From positions 961,248 to 1,025,247 of the forward strand of contig JAEVLN010000024.1 in NCBI GenBank assembly GCA_018350325.1: 64,000 nucleotides of DNA. Direction: 5' to 3'. Position 1 is the first letter of the stretch. Each line of letters starts with the position of its first letter. Below, piece after piece: positions 40,609 through 54,400 of this stretch. The notes below the pieces were generated by a model. The model worked only from the letters and a program-made list of their open reading frames with translations, was not told the DNA's origin and did not search any database. Made by a program: the position numbers and the translations under genes. This DNA comes from Globodera rostochiensis (Eukaryota; Nematoda; Chromadorea; Rhabditida; Heteroderidae).

Positions 40609-43526
40609 ATGAAGAACATTCTATTGGTTCAATTACTTTTGTTCAAAATTGCATATTCAATTTGTCAAATAATTCGACCGTACATTGAAAGTGGCAATCA
40701 GACTGGTGTCGCAGCTTATCATATCGCTCAGGTTATTTTATAAAAATATGAAAATAATTAAATATTTTTGTCCATTTTTGTTTTTGGTGTATTAACTTTA
40801 GCCTTATAAACACAAAATGAAACCTAACTTTTTTGTAAATCGCGAAACTAAAATGATCTTTGCCGATCGGACTTTTAAAAACATGATTAAATGTGATGTA
40901 TAATTAATGGTAATAGTTAAAATATTTTCAGATTTCACCGCCAGGCATTTATCGGATTATCATTTGGTCAAAGTTGGTTGGACAAAGCTTTATTAGACCA
41001 ATGGCATCGGCAAATGTGTGCAATGAAAACGCAATTTTTGATAAGATTTGGATGGGCGAGGGTCAAGCACAACAACTTCAATTTAAAATTCTTTTCCCAT
41101 ATTTTGAAGAATTGGCAAAATGTTTTTCGCATTTTTATACAGTTGTGAGTGATGAAAATGGACAATTTTTATTGGAGAAAAATGGCACGACAAGGAATTC
41201 TGGCATGTTGTCAATGCTGATCAATGACAAAGTCAATTTGCATATAATACCATTGAAGAGAGAGGTAATTTAGATCTTATTTTTTATATTCTAAAAAGTT
41301 TTTTTTAAAAAGGCATTTGATTTACAACAAATATTTATCTTTTTTAAATTAAAATCTTTAATATAAATGATTAATTTATGATATTTTAAGTTAAAAAACT
41401 GTCTTTTTCGATTATGTTTCCTTTTTAATATCAAATATTTTGCACGTATTTGAGACTGAAGTTCCGTTTTTCTGAATTTTTTAGTGCCTTTAATTTTTAC
41501 ATTTCGACTTTTTAATTTGTCCAGATGCCAATGCTCCGTGACAAATATGGGCCAAATACTGCGGCCCAAAAAGTGTATTCTATGGCCAAAAAAGTTTCCA
41601 TAGATACATTATGCCATTTTGATCAAGAAAAAAACAATCGTTGCGTTTTGAATTATTTTCAAATATTTAATGATAAAAAAGAAATGCTGCAAGAGATCCT
41701 GAGGCGTTGGCTGTTTGGGTTCGCGTATGAAGAATTGTCTGATAAGGTTAAGAATTTTATAAAATTTAATATTTATTTTGAATGCAATATTTTGAATAAT
41801 GATGCTAGTTCCCTTTGCTTCTTTAAAATCTCAAAAATTATTCATTTTTGAATTTTTAAAAGTTCGACTTAGTTTTAATTTTATTTTTTTGTAAATAAAA
41901 GCAAAGTCGGGCTATTTACTATTCCGAATATTTGAATATTCCTTAAACTTTAGGAGAATTTTTTTTTGTTCGCAATTTTAAACAATTTAATCGATGAATG
42001 CAAAAAGAAAATAAATGGCGGAATAAAAAATGAAGATGCCATTTTGCTTGGCGTTTTTATAAATTTTTTATGGCACAAAAATGGTCAAATTATGAAAAGA
42101 TTTCGGTTGGCCGATGAACGAATGATCGGTTTAATTAGCGAATTTTGTCAAATTAATCATCAATTTATGCTTTCACATCCTTCGTTGCTCGAACAAATTC
42201 GGGTCAGTTTTAGTAAAAAATGAATGCTTTGATTTTTGATTTATACAGATTTTCTCAATTTTTTCCATTTAAAATTCAAAACTAAATTAAAATTTTAAAG
42301 CATTTTAGAAAGGATAATAAAAATAGCTTATTTTTTATTTATTTATTGTTTTTTGCAAGTCGCGTGATTTGGATCCCTCCTTTTGTGACCGATGGCCTAC
42401 CGTACACCAACAATCATTACGATACACGCAGCCAGCCACCGTTTTGGAAACGTTTCATCATTGGCTTCATCCACAGTCGGATACACATCGCCTGGGAGAG
42501 GAACAAATGTCCATTGGTGACGAAAGGTCGAATGTCGATGAATTGTCTGATGAAATGCGACAAATTGTCAAACTGTGGATGGAAATTTTTAATGAACGAA
42601 TTTATTCCCGCAAGAATGAATGGCCAGAACTTGATTTAAATATTTTTATTCAAATTGGTAAATTTAATTTAGGCAATAATTTTTTGAGTAAAAAAAACAA
42701 ATAATTTAGGTAAAGTGTTTGCAAACGCTATAAATGCTGGAATTCTTACAATGGAAAAATTGAATATTGTTGTTGGAATTTATGAAAATTTGAAAGAAAT
42801 TTGCCATTTTTTTCAATATTTTTGGCTTGACTGTAAACACAATCTTCAATTATTGTTGTTACCATGGCGAAATGTTGTATGCACAAATAACGAATTTCAA
42901 GTATATATTTTTTTAATTTTAATTATTATTTAAGAAATTCCTATAAAATTAAAGTTAAATTTAAGCAAAAAATAGAGACTTGCATAATTCAGATGAGTTT
43001 TTCATAAATTTTTTCAGTTTGTTCAAATCGGTCAAAGCTCCTCTACAAATGTTTCACAAATATCCGATTCGGCCGTTACCGATGGAGACAACGAATTGGA
43101 GTCCCACGATGCAAAAACATTGGCAAAAAATAACGGAAAAAATATTTTGGAGCAGCATCAACAACAACAACAACCCTCGTTAAAAGAATCATCATCACTG
43201 CAATGTGTTGTCTGTTGCGATAATAATGTAAAACATTAATAATAAATTTTTGTAAAAATACCTAATTTTAGTGCTTACAAAATTTTAAACTAAATTTAAT
43301 TGATATATTTTTTATTAATTGGAATTGTTTAAACTTTTATTTATTTATATTGCGCTTTGAATTTAAATTTGTATTTATTTTTGTCTTATTACTTTTTTAG
43401 ATTGAAACAGTTTATGTGCCGTGTGGTCACGCCTGTACATGTCAAAATTGTGCTGATGAAGTCGGGGATAAATGTCCAATATGTCGTAGCGATGAAAGTT
43501 GGCCAATCCGCATTTTTCTGTCATAA
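40609..43526 (+). CDS. Predicted secretory-pathway RING-finger protein (8 exons)
   Basis: Exons 40609-40731, 40932-41264, 41525-41746, 41954-42202, 42360-42657, 42710-42900, 43018-43227 and 43401-43526 all join in phase to 583 residues. Exon 1 encodes an N-terminal hydrophobic segment (MKNILLVQLLLFKIAYSIC), a good signal peptide. A long, mostly helical middle (residues about 42-510) contains no domain I recognise. The region before the C-terminus is Gln/Asn/Ser-rich (EQHQQQQQPSLKESSS). The end is a C3HC4 RING: CVVC, PCGHACTCQNC and CPIC, split by an intron, as in IAP/MDM2-type E3 ubiquitin ligases. RINGs recruit E2 enzymes, normally in the cytosol, so a signal peptide without an obvious membrane anchor is unusual. 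If exon 1 is not used, translation could begin at the Met in exon 2 (RPMASAN). Confidence 0.75.
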
Positions 43527-44355
43527 TGCAATATTTTTTTAGCGTTTTTTTAGACTTCAAATTGTTATTTATATATTTTTTTGTTTGCAACTTTGTTTGT
43601 ATTAATCATTAGTAATTAATTCTTTTTTACAAAACTATGAAAATAAAATTACTTTATTACTTTCTTACACCAAGCTTTCTGATCGGAAAACCCAAGCATT
43701 GAAAATATTTCCAATTATCGTTATTGAAAAATATCGAAATACTAGGATTTCGATTGATAGTGTCGCGATAATTATCGAATTTATCGCGATATATTGCGAT
43801 ATTTATCGAATTATCGTATCGTGCCGAACACTAATTATTAATCTAAAAAACTAAAATTGAAAGGGATCATAATTTAAAGAAAAATTGTGATCGGGATTAA
43901 CTAATTGGAATTATATAAAATTTAACTTGCGGTTAATAAACCGTAACTACCTAACTAACAAAATAAAGATTTGTAAATTTAAATAAACCAGGAAACAGAA
44001 CTTTGGTTTTTGCCAAATATTACATTAATTATCCAAAATGCCTTTTTGTTTAGGAAAGTTTAGTTATCTAAAATTACAGCATCATCCGGTAACCCGGTAA
44101 TTCTTTTAATTAATTGTAATTTTCATTTTTGTTCCCCTAATTGGCTCAGCAAATGCTTTGATGCTTCAGCTAAGCATAGGACTCGACAGTCGATCGGAGT
44201 TATCTTTCCATTCTGGTGATAAAGCTTGCTTTTTATTTTGGCTTTTTTTTTATTCGTACTTTTGTATTGAATTTCTGACATCAAACTTCCAATAATGTAT
44301 TGGGTTTTCTTTTAACTTTTCTGCATGACATTCGTGCGTGAATAAAAATTTTTCT
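43527..44355. other. Intergenic; one word-rich element end
   Basis: 43735-43832 is a TATCGCGATA/ATCGAA word block ending CGTGCCGAACACTA, a hAT-like terminus (TAGTGTTCGG in complement); the other end was not found. The rest is AT-rich. Confidence 0.4.
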
Positions 44356-44650
44356 AGTGGGGGGGGGGGGTGTGTAGAATCCGAATCCGACATTAGTTTT
44401 GACCAATTTCAAACCCCAAACCCGGATTCAAACTTTTTTTCAAAAATTCAAAAATTTTCAAAAATTAATTATGGCCTCAAAATTGTTCAAAAAGCATGAT
44501 TTCGTTCATTACTTGCCTTTTGTTGTGATTTTGTGTTTTTTGAACAATTTTGAGACCAAACTTAATTTTTGAAAAAAGTTCGAATCCGGGTTCGAGGTTC
44601 GAAATTGGTCGAAATTAATGTCAGATTCGGATTCTACACCCCGCGAATAC
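44356..44650. repeat. Inverted-repeat element (GAATCC words)
   Basis: GTAGAATCCGAATCCGACAT near 44376 pairs with ATGTCAGATTCGGATTCTAC near 44617, and the pairing continues inward through CAAACCCGGATTC / GAATCCGGGTT and CAAAATTGTTCAAAAA / TTTTTGAACAATTTTG. A half relative lies inside the foldback-like element (20590-20760). Confidence 0.75.
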
Positions 44651-44988
44651 CCCTAGAAAAATCTTTTTTGTGGACTTAGAAAATATTTTATTTTTTCAAA
44701 AAATGGGGGGGGGGGACCAGCCCGAGTATTACCGAAATTTTCTTCAACTAAAAATTTGAAATTTTAACCAGCTCCCTCAATGGGAAAAGTAAAAGAGTTT
44801 AAACCCATAAAAAGATTGAATCGTAAATCGGTCGACAGGATGGGTAACCTGAAGTTAAAATTTAAAAATAAATTCTTTAGCAATTATATTAAATGCTTTT
44901 TTAAATTTACTATTAGCTGTTCTTTTTTCCAACAAATGCCAATAGGTATGCGTATGTTCATCTGACGGGTTGTCCATTCCATCAAACA

Positions 44989-45002
44989 GTTGCCAGGGCA
45001 AT
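44989..45002. promoter_or_regulatory. Candidate X-box (RFX/DAF-19 site) upstream of osm-3
   Basis: GTTGCCAGGGCAAT matches the nematode ciliary X-box consensus GTTNCCATGGNAAC at 10 of 12 fixed positions. It lies about 430 bp before the osm-3 ATG, farther than most C. elegans X-boxes, but osm-3 is a known ciliary gene. Confidence 0.4.
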
Positions 45003-45433
45003 TGCCCCTTCCTCCATCTCCCCTAAGGGGCTTTCATGTTGGGTGTGGCCGTTGTGGGCTTTTCTCGCCAACCTCTTTTTATTCTCAAAAATGTCATTAG
45101 TGGGCTTCCGCATTTTACGCACATTATTATTTTATTGACCTACACGAACATGACATTATGCGGGGAGAACGCTGAATTTCGATGGTGGAACACAGTTTAA
45201 TTTTAAATGAAAACCCCCAATTTGCTTATTGAGAATATTGAAAAATTGCTTTGTTTATTTTATTAAATTTATATAACACCCAAGCCAAATATGAATGGCA
45301 AAAATTAAGAAAATTTTACAAAACGAAGATGTCAATACATAAATGGAAAATTTAATTTTAAAATGCCAAAATAATTGTAATTTTTACACCGACAGTGTTG
45401 TTAATAATAGCTGTATAATTTTGTCATAAAAAT

Positions 45434-48400
45434 ATGGCTGAAAGTGTCCGCGTTGTGGTCCGATGCCGTCCACTCAACCAACGGGAGATTCGACTGGACT
45501 CAAAGGTGTGCTATATAAAACAAATATTTTAATGCTTAATAAAACCGAATTTAGTTTTTTATAAATAAATTTAATAAAAAAATTTTAAGTTTTTATTGTT
45601 TATCTTATCGCAGGTTTGCGTGGCGATGGACCCCTCAATTGGCCAGGTTAGAAAGAATCCACCGAATTTTGTTAAGAAAATGCAATTTTATAATTTTTTA
45701 AAGTATTTTCAAAAATATTTTTGGTAACATTCAAAAAATATTAATATTTTGTATAATTGCTGGGTGGGTGGGCCACTTTTAAAAATAATTTTCTTTTATT
45801 ACAGTGCATTTTGCATACCGACGGTGCCCCCGTTCCAAAAGCGTTTACATTTGATGGCGTTTATTTTATGGATGCGACGGCAGAACAAATCTACAACGAC
45901 ATAATTTATCCACTGGTGGAAGTACGGTAAAAATAAAAAATGTAAAAAACAATTTCTAACCTCTAAAAAATTTACAAAACAATCCTTTTTAATAGCCTGC
46001 TAATTTTCCGTTAGACTTTTTTGGGTCAAGTGCAGTGATTACCCGATTCAATTTTTTCTGGTGGTTCCGCTTCCAAAACGGTTCTAAATTTTTAGCAATT
46101 CTGCAACCTGGAAATCACTGGTTAAGTGTCATTTACATTAATTTTAATAACCTATTTAAATTAATTTTAAAACTTAAATCTAATATATAATTTACTATAA
46201 TTATCAGCGATTAGAGCAGCTAAGTAATTTTTTAACTGATACAATTTTTAATTTAGGACAGCGATCCGTTTAATTTGTCTGAATTACCACACTTTATTTA
46301 TTTTAATTTCCCCCCAATAATCAGAGTGTGATCGAAGGCTACAACGGCACAGTGTTTGCTTATGGCCAAACTGGTTCCGGCAAAACCTTTTCGATGCAAG
46401 GCGACCAGCAATTGGCCGCGGCCCAGCGGGGCGTAATTCCGCGAGCATTTGAACACATTTTTGAGTCCATTGCCACCACTGAACATACCAAATTTCTTGT
46501 CCATGTTTCCTATCTGGAGGTCTGTGTCATTTTGGCTTAAAAATTTTGACAAAAATCACAACAATTTAGTAAGTACTAAATTAAAGCTCGACCGATCGGG
46601 ATCTTGTCAAGTGATCGAGATCTGGAGCCAGTTTTTTTTCGCAATCTTGATCAAATCGATCGACAAATTTTACCAAGATTAGTTTTCACACTTTTCAAAT
46701 CTTGACAAATCTCGATCGAAAATATTTTTTTGAGCTTTTCGAGATATCTATGAAAATCACGTCCGATCCTCATGCACGGGATTTAGTAACTAATTATCAA
46801 CGATAGGGGATCGTATTAAATTCGAATTCGTAAATTTGATTAAGAAAATTCAATAAAATCTGTATTCAGATTTACAACGAGGAAATTCGAGACTTGTTGG
46901 GTGACAATCGACATAAATTGGACATCAAGGAACATCCTGAACAGGTGGTATTTTATTATATTTTATTTTAGAAATGCAATTATTAGTCAATTTTGCCATT
47001 TTTAAGGGCGTTTACGTGGCCGGCCTTTCCATGCATGTTTGCCATAATGTGAGTGACTGCGATCGCCTGATGACAACCGGATTCAACAGCAGGCATGTCG
47101 GTGCCACGTTGATGAACGAGGATTCGAGCAGGTGCAAACAGCCAGGAATAATAAAAATAAAAAATTAAAATATTTAAAATTCGAAAAAATGGAAAAAATA
47201 TATAAAATGCTTTCATTTAATATTAGTGTATTTAACAAATTAATAGAAAAAAAAAAAAAATTTAACTTTTAAATATGTACAATGGCTTAATTGTAATTCC
47301 CAATTTAGGTATGTAAAAAGTTTATTCTTAAATAAAATGGCTTAATTGTCATTCTTAATGTAAAATGTTTATTCCTATATTTTAAGTCTAAAATTTATTT
47401 AAAATCTCATCACTCAATTTTCATTGTATACGTTGAAAATAATTTAACTATAAATAAAATAGGTAGCTTAATTGTCATTTTTAATTTATGTAAAATGTTT
47501 ATTCCTATAATTTTTAAGTCTAAAATTTATTTAAAATTTCACATTTTTTTTAAGATCCCACTCAATTTTCACTGTGTACGTTGAAGCGTTGAATGAAAGC
47601 GGCAACATTCGAATGGGTAAGCTCAATCTGGTGGATTTGGCTGGCAGTGAAAGACAGGCAAAAACGGGTGCCACCGGCGAACGCTTCAAAGGTTTGGCAA
47701 AAATATGTTTTAACAAATTTTGCCAAAAACATAAACGTCAAGTGCCTTAAGTTTTGTGTGATTTAAGAAGCAACAAAAATCAATTTGTCACTGTCCGCCC
47801 TGGGCAATGTGATTTCTGCATTGGTGGACAGCAAATCCACTCACATTCCATACAGAGACTCAAAACTGACACGACTTTTGCAGGTACACAATCAATTAAT
47901 CCTAGACCTAGGGCTGTTGGTTTCAAAAAATTTTTCGTTTAAACAACCAAACCGATAACCAAAATGAAAGTTTCGGTTAAGCAAAACCGATAACTAAGCC
48001 GAAACTAAACTTTCGGTTAACAGAACCAAAAAAAAATGCCGTATTTTCGGTCTCGGTTTGGTTTGAATATCGAAATTTTGGACATTTGTGCAATGTACAA
48101 ATTGTTACAAAAAACAATTTGTTTTTTTTGGACAATTAGGCTCAAAATTGGACAATCTATTTGAACACACACTTATTAACCAACTTTATAGGATTCTTTG
48201 GGCGGAAACACAAAAACGGTGATGGTAAGTTAGAAACAAAAATAAAAAATTATTTTTAATATTTGAAATGATCAAGCGTGTAATAGGGGAAGGTTTTGAC
48301 CTTTTAAGCATTGAAAATCAATCCGAAGAGTTTGAACAAGTGATGTAAGCGGATTCCGGACTTTTTGGCAAAAAATTCACCAATCAAATCCGGCACCGGG

Positions 48401-51400
48401 GAAGGGGCTGCGGTGCCGATAGGCGCCGGCGAGAAAATTTTTGATTTTTTGATGGCATTTGTTAAGAAAATTGATTGTTCCAAACCCCACAATTTTTGCC
48501 CAATTTTTGTTTGGGAGAGGGCTAAATTTGCTTTGAAATTTCTTATTTTGAGATTTAGATCAAATTTTAGAAGGTCGAAAAAAGTCTGAAAAATTTAAAA
48601 AGTCAAATGTGCTTAAACGGTTAACAAAAATTTTGGTGTTTTTTTTCAACAGGTTGCCTGCATCTCACCGTCCGACAACAATTTTGATGAAACACTGTCC
48701 ACACTTCGCTATGCAAACCGTGCCAAAAACATCAAGAACAAGCCGCACATCAACGAGGACCCGAAGGACGCGTTGTTGAGGGAGTACCAGACGGAAATTG
48801 AACGGCTCAAACAGCTCGTCCAGCAGCCGGCAACAAGTTGGTCAAACAAACACAATATGGTAGCGACGTGTTCAAATGACTCACAAAATGTTTAAAAAAT
48901 AAAAATTAACTAAAACCGGGTTTAGGGGATTAAAAATTCTAAAACCGGTTTAGGGAATATAAATAAACATGGACAAATTGTAAAGCAAAAATGTTTGTCA
49001 TAGAAATTTTTTTAACTTTAATTAAATATAAATATAACCAGTTGTTGAAATATAAACATAAATTTCTGAAAAATATTTACTTGATATTTAAGGTTATCAT
49101 TAGAGACGAGATTTTTAGGGTTTAACCTTTTTTTTTGCGAACAAGGTTTGACGAGAGAAGCCCAAAAATAGCATTCATTTCAAAAAATTTTTGAATTAGA
49201 GCGACTTTTTAGTCCCTAAAAATCCCTCGGCCTTTTTGAGAATAAATTCCTATTTCGCTGTTTTTGCGTTTTTAGTCCCTATTTTGAACTGAAGAACTGA
49301 AAATGCCTCCCTAAATAAAGACTTTTTCTTTGATCCATCCCCAAAGATCGACTTTCCCCTAAAATTTTTATTTGATATTTTTTTATAAAATTTTCTAAAA
49401 CGTTAAAAATAGTACATTTATAATTGTTAGAGGAAAATTAATAAAGATTGACAAATCTTAAAGGGTTTTATGCAAAAATTGACTGGGTTTGGTCAGTTTA
49501 AGCACTGTTTTTACTCCCTATTTTGCCACTTTTTTGGCTTTTTAGTCCATATTTTGAGAGTTTTTAGTCCCTATTATATGCCCTTTTTTACGGTTTTTAG
49601 TCCCTAAAGTCTCTAATTATCATTATTAAGTTCTATTAGCGGCAAGATTGCCAAAAACAACGTTTTAACAACTTTACTTATAGAATATAATTGTCTAGTC
49701 TATATAAACAATATACTTTCCTCGTTCTTAATAGTATAACTATAACGGATTGACTAAAACAGATAACGAAATTCCCTGAAAGAAAAAAGTCTAGAAAAAT
49801 TAAGCAAAAATAAATAAATATATTTCAGATGGAATACATCCGGATGTTCATCACCAGGCACTGTCCGAATTTGAGCAAGAAAAGCAAAAGTTGCGGGCTG
49901 AATTTGAACTGGCAATGCAAGAGTTGAAGACATCCTATCAGCAAGAGCAGAAAAGCAAGCAAAAACTGCAAAGCGATTTAGCAAAGTTCGAAATTTGCGC
50001 GCAAAAATTGCCATTCAAATTTTGGTGACACAAAAAAATTAATGATAAAGCCAAAAACCTTAAAGTTACAGGACACAATAAAAAAATCTATTTTTAAAGA
50101 CAACGGAAAATTTTGGAAAGGATTTCAAGTTTTTTTCAAAATAAAAATTTAGCATGCCAAGTTCTTTTGATTAATAATTCTCACCTTTGCCGCCTGTTAA
50201 GAAGGCTACAGTAGCAATTTTTCAAAATACTGTACTTGTAACTTTTTACACCAACCCGTGTCCGAGGTGCACATCAGGGATGGGCGGAAATTTATTTTAA
50301 AAATACGGAAAACGGAAATATTTTTTTAAACGGAAAACGGGAAAAATGCCAAAAACAACGGTAAACGGAAAAATTTTCAAACGAATTAAAAAAAAATTAT
50401 TTTTTGTATTTAAATTTGATTAGTAAAAGAATTGGAATTTATTTGTATGGACAAATTCAAAAATTAAGGTCAAAATGTTTTTAAAAAATCCGTGTTTTTT
50501 TGTACCAATTATTTATTGCCAGATTGCGTGCCCAGTACGAGAAGGCTAACGACGAAATTGAAGAGGAGGCCAAACAGACGGAAGAGAATGCGGAGAGTGC
50601 AAAACGGCGCATTCACCAATTGCAGCAGCAATTGGTCGGCGGCGAACAGGCGGGCAACGAAGCGCTAAAGCAGAAGCGGGCGCGCAAGATCAAAGAGGCG
50701 GAAAAAAAGATGAAGCGGCTGGCAGGTAAAAATATATAATTTTAATTCAGAGACAGTAAAATTTAACATATATATTAATTGATATTAACATATTTTTTTA
50801 AAAATAAATATCTGTGTTTATTAATGGTCCATAAATTTTAAAACATCGTAATTAAAAATATGTTCAAAAAACCGATAAATTTCAAATCGCTTATACTTAG
50901 GGTGTTAACTAAGTTCTGTCGCAAAATTTTTTTGAAGGAAATTTATTTTTTTAAATTCAACAAAATATTATCATGATTTGAAATATCTACCTTTATGATC
51001 TATAAAATGTTGCCTTTTTTCTGGATATATTTTTGTCCCCTGTCTTTTGAATGGAGCTGAGCTATGGGCCAAAAACTAAATGTGTTTTTTTTTTTAACCT
51101 ATTCTGTTTGAGAATCAATTTTTCTTTTACAGTATAAGATTACCGTAATTTCAAGTTTTGGGTAGCGAGAACATAGATGGGAAAAGCCTCTTGCAAAATT
51201 TGAGGTTTATTGCTCCACCCATTAATTTTTTTATGAACTCCAATTTTGCTCCAGCAGAAATTTTAGGGCATAAATGGCCCTTTTTAGGGACAATTTTTCG
51301 CAATAAGGTTCAAAATGCCTTAGAAAATTTTTAGCTCAACCAAAATTCTTTAATTTTTGCAGACTTGATAAGCATTGTTTAAGCTTCCAAAAGCATTAAA

Positions 51401-54400
51401 CTGGGGCTGATTAAGCTCAAATTCCCCGAGATAGGAGCCCTCAAAAGCGGGCAACGGCCTCCGGGGCCGCAGCTGATCTTGACGTTCTCATGGCCATAAC
51501 GGAATTTTTGCGCGCCTCCACTTTACCGTGCGCTGCGAGACAACTCCCGGGCCCTTCGATTGACTAATCTTTGCAGAGCCAGGGGCTGGTTTTTGTCCCA
51601 GAGAAAATTCGTGGACAATTAGTGAGCGATTGTCAGTTTTTGGTATGGTTGCTAGAGGCGCCATAAAAAATCAGTAAAAAGAGCAGAAATCGTGGAATTG
51701 GAGTAGAACAAAGAAAACATGTCCAACAAACATATAAAGAGAAACAAAGGTAATCCGCCGTAAAATAAGCGAGATATGCATTTTTAAAAATATCAAAAAA
51801 AATTTGCGACAGAACTTAGTTAACACCCTAAGTAGTTAAGGCTTCAAATAGGCTGAGAAATATTTTTGACTTAAATTTTAAAAAATTAAAATTTGTATTT
51901 ATTAAATGATCACTTCAATTTTAAATCGTTTAAGGAAAGGCATTGAATTAAATGTTAAAAATCCATATTTATTAAATGATTAACAATTATCCGTGTTTCG
52001 CAGTAATTCTTAAATTTAAACTCTAGAATTCAAAGTCTATTTTTGAATCAAAACCCTAATTCTTGGTTATTGTTTGTTTCTCGGAGAAGAATTTATAAAT
52101 AAATTGTTCAGAAGCACTCGAGATGTACAAGGACAAGGAGGACCCATTGCTGCACGTGTACACCTCCACACAGGAGAAGCTGGACGCGCTAGTGCAACAG
52201 TACAATCTGGAGAAGAAAAAAGTAAAAAAATTATTTTATCAAAACTTTAGAAATTAGTCATTTTGTCCAAAAAATTCGTGTGTTTCAGTCAAAAACAAAA
52301 ATTAATTTTACGCGAGTTTGAACCGTTTTGAGTTTAAAAATACAGAATTTGCGTGTTAAGATTTTTTATTTAATATAAAGTACCTTTTTTTAAATTTAAA
52401 ATTTCATTCTTAATTAAATTGGTGAAAAAAATATTTGAATCCCACCACTGTAAAAAACTATTTAAAATGCACGTGCATAAAGACATCCGTAAAAACTAAA
52501 GCACGGACGATTGAGAACCGCGTCGAGATTTTTTCAAATTCTTGATCAAAGATTTGTTATAAAAAATCAATGTGTCGACTAAATAGTAAAACATTAAATA
52601 CTTTTGAAATCTGTACGAGCCGAACTCAGTCTTAAACACCACTTTATTTGAAGGTCCAAGCTTTGGAAAGCGACATGCACGACTTGTCCAGCGAGTTTGA
52701 GTTGGACAGACTGGACTACCTGGAGACCATTCGCAAGCAGGACCAGCAGTTGAAGTTGTTGTGCCAAATTTTGGAGCGTGTACAGCCCGCCATCCACAAG
52801 GACAGCAATTATTCGAACATTGAGCGCATCAAGCGCGACTCGGTGTGGAACATTGAGGCCGAAAGTTGGGCACTGCCTGAGCTGACATTTCGCCAAGCGT
52901 TGCCAACCGCGAGCGCAGGTGCTATTGAGATTAGCAAGGACCGGATTTACTAATTAGTAGGGCTACAAATTATATGGATAAAAAAATCTCGAAATATGGC
53001 CATAAAATATGCATGAAAAAATTTTCAAATATAGCAAAAATTGGGCAAGATTTCCTAATAGAAGTAATAAGAGCAATAAAAATTTTTATATGCAAATTAA
53101 AGGTATTTAATAGGAAATTTTTGAAAATAAGCAGAATTTTAATAATTTTCATTTTTTTTGGTGGCAGAATTTTTAGTTGCGAAAAAGTCAATTTTTAGGG
53201 GTGTATCTTTTGAAAATTTTTAAAAAGTCGATCCTTAGTTAGGGATGTATTTTTCGTTTTTATTGCATTTTTGTTAAGGAGTTTTTAAAAATGGCGAAAT
53301 ATGGAAAAAATATGGAATATGGATAAAAATCGCGAAATATGGAAAATATGGATTATAAAATGGTCTTGAAGCTCCAAACAAAGCTAAAAACATCATTTTT
53401 TGTATTTATACGCAGTTCCGAGTGCGCAAAAAAAAATGGATTTCCATATAATTTGTAGCCCAACTAATAGACAAGCCCCAATTCTATTTTTTGTTTTTTT
53501 TTTATAAAGTTTTCCAAAACAAGTGAAAAAAATCGTTCAATATAATGGAATTTTGGAGATTTTGGTTAATGGCCATTTTCACTAAAAATTTCCAAATTTT
53601 TTTAAAAATTAGTAAAACATCCATAAATCAGGAAACCCCTGACAAAATCAGGTTGACTGTGAGCTAATCAACTATTGATAATTTGTGACAAAATAATTGA
53701 TTATTAAAAAAAGGTTTAAAAGTTAGTTAATTTTTAGTCTCACCGAGTGCACGAATTGAACTCGGAAATGGTCGTCAACACCAGGAAAGGATTGAAGTGA
53801 TAAACGACGAGCCGGAAGAGTCGGAATCCCGTCTAAAAAAGGTTAACAAATTGAGAACATAAACTTTAATAATTTCTAGAAAATATTTTTATTATTATTA
53901 GGGCTGGGATTTTTATGTTATAACATATTTTTTTCGTGGATTCCTTACCATGAGAGAAGCTCAAAAATAGTTTTTGTTTTGAAAAATTTTGAATTAGGGC
54001 GACTTTTTAGCACATATCAAAACATATTTTCGGGAGTATTTTTTAGCACATATTTACTGACATATTTTAAGCTTTTTCAGAGTTTTAGCGCATATTTCGC
54101 CATTTTTCAAAAATTCCTTAACAAAAATGCAATAAAAACGAAAAAATACACCCCTAAGGATCGACTTTTTAAAAGTTTTCAAAAATGCACCCCCCTAAAA
54201 AATGACTTTTTCTTGGACCAAAAATCCACCCACAAAGATCGACATTTTCCCTAAAATTTTTTACTTTTGATATTTTTTATAAAATTTTCCAAAACATGTG
54301 AAAAATATTATATTTACAACTGTAGGAGCAAAATTAATAAAGATAGATGAATTTTGAAGGTTTTTTATGCATAAACTGACTAGATTTTGGGCATTTTTGG

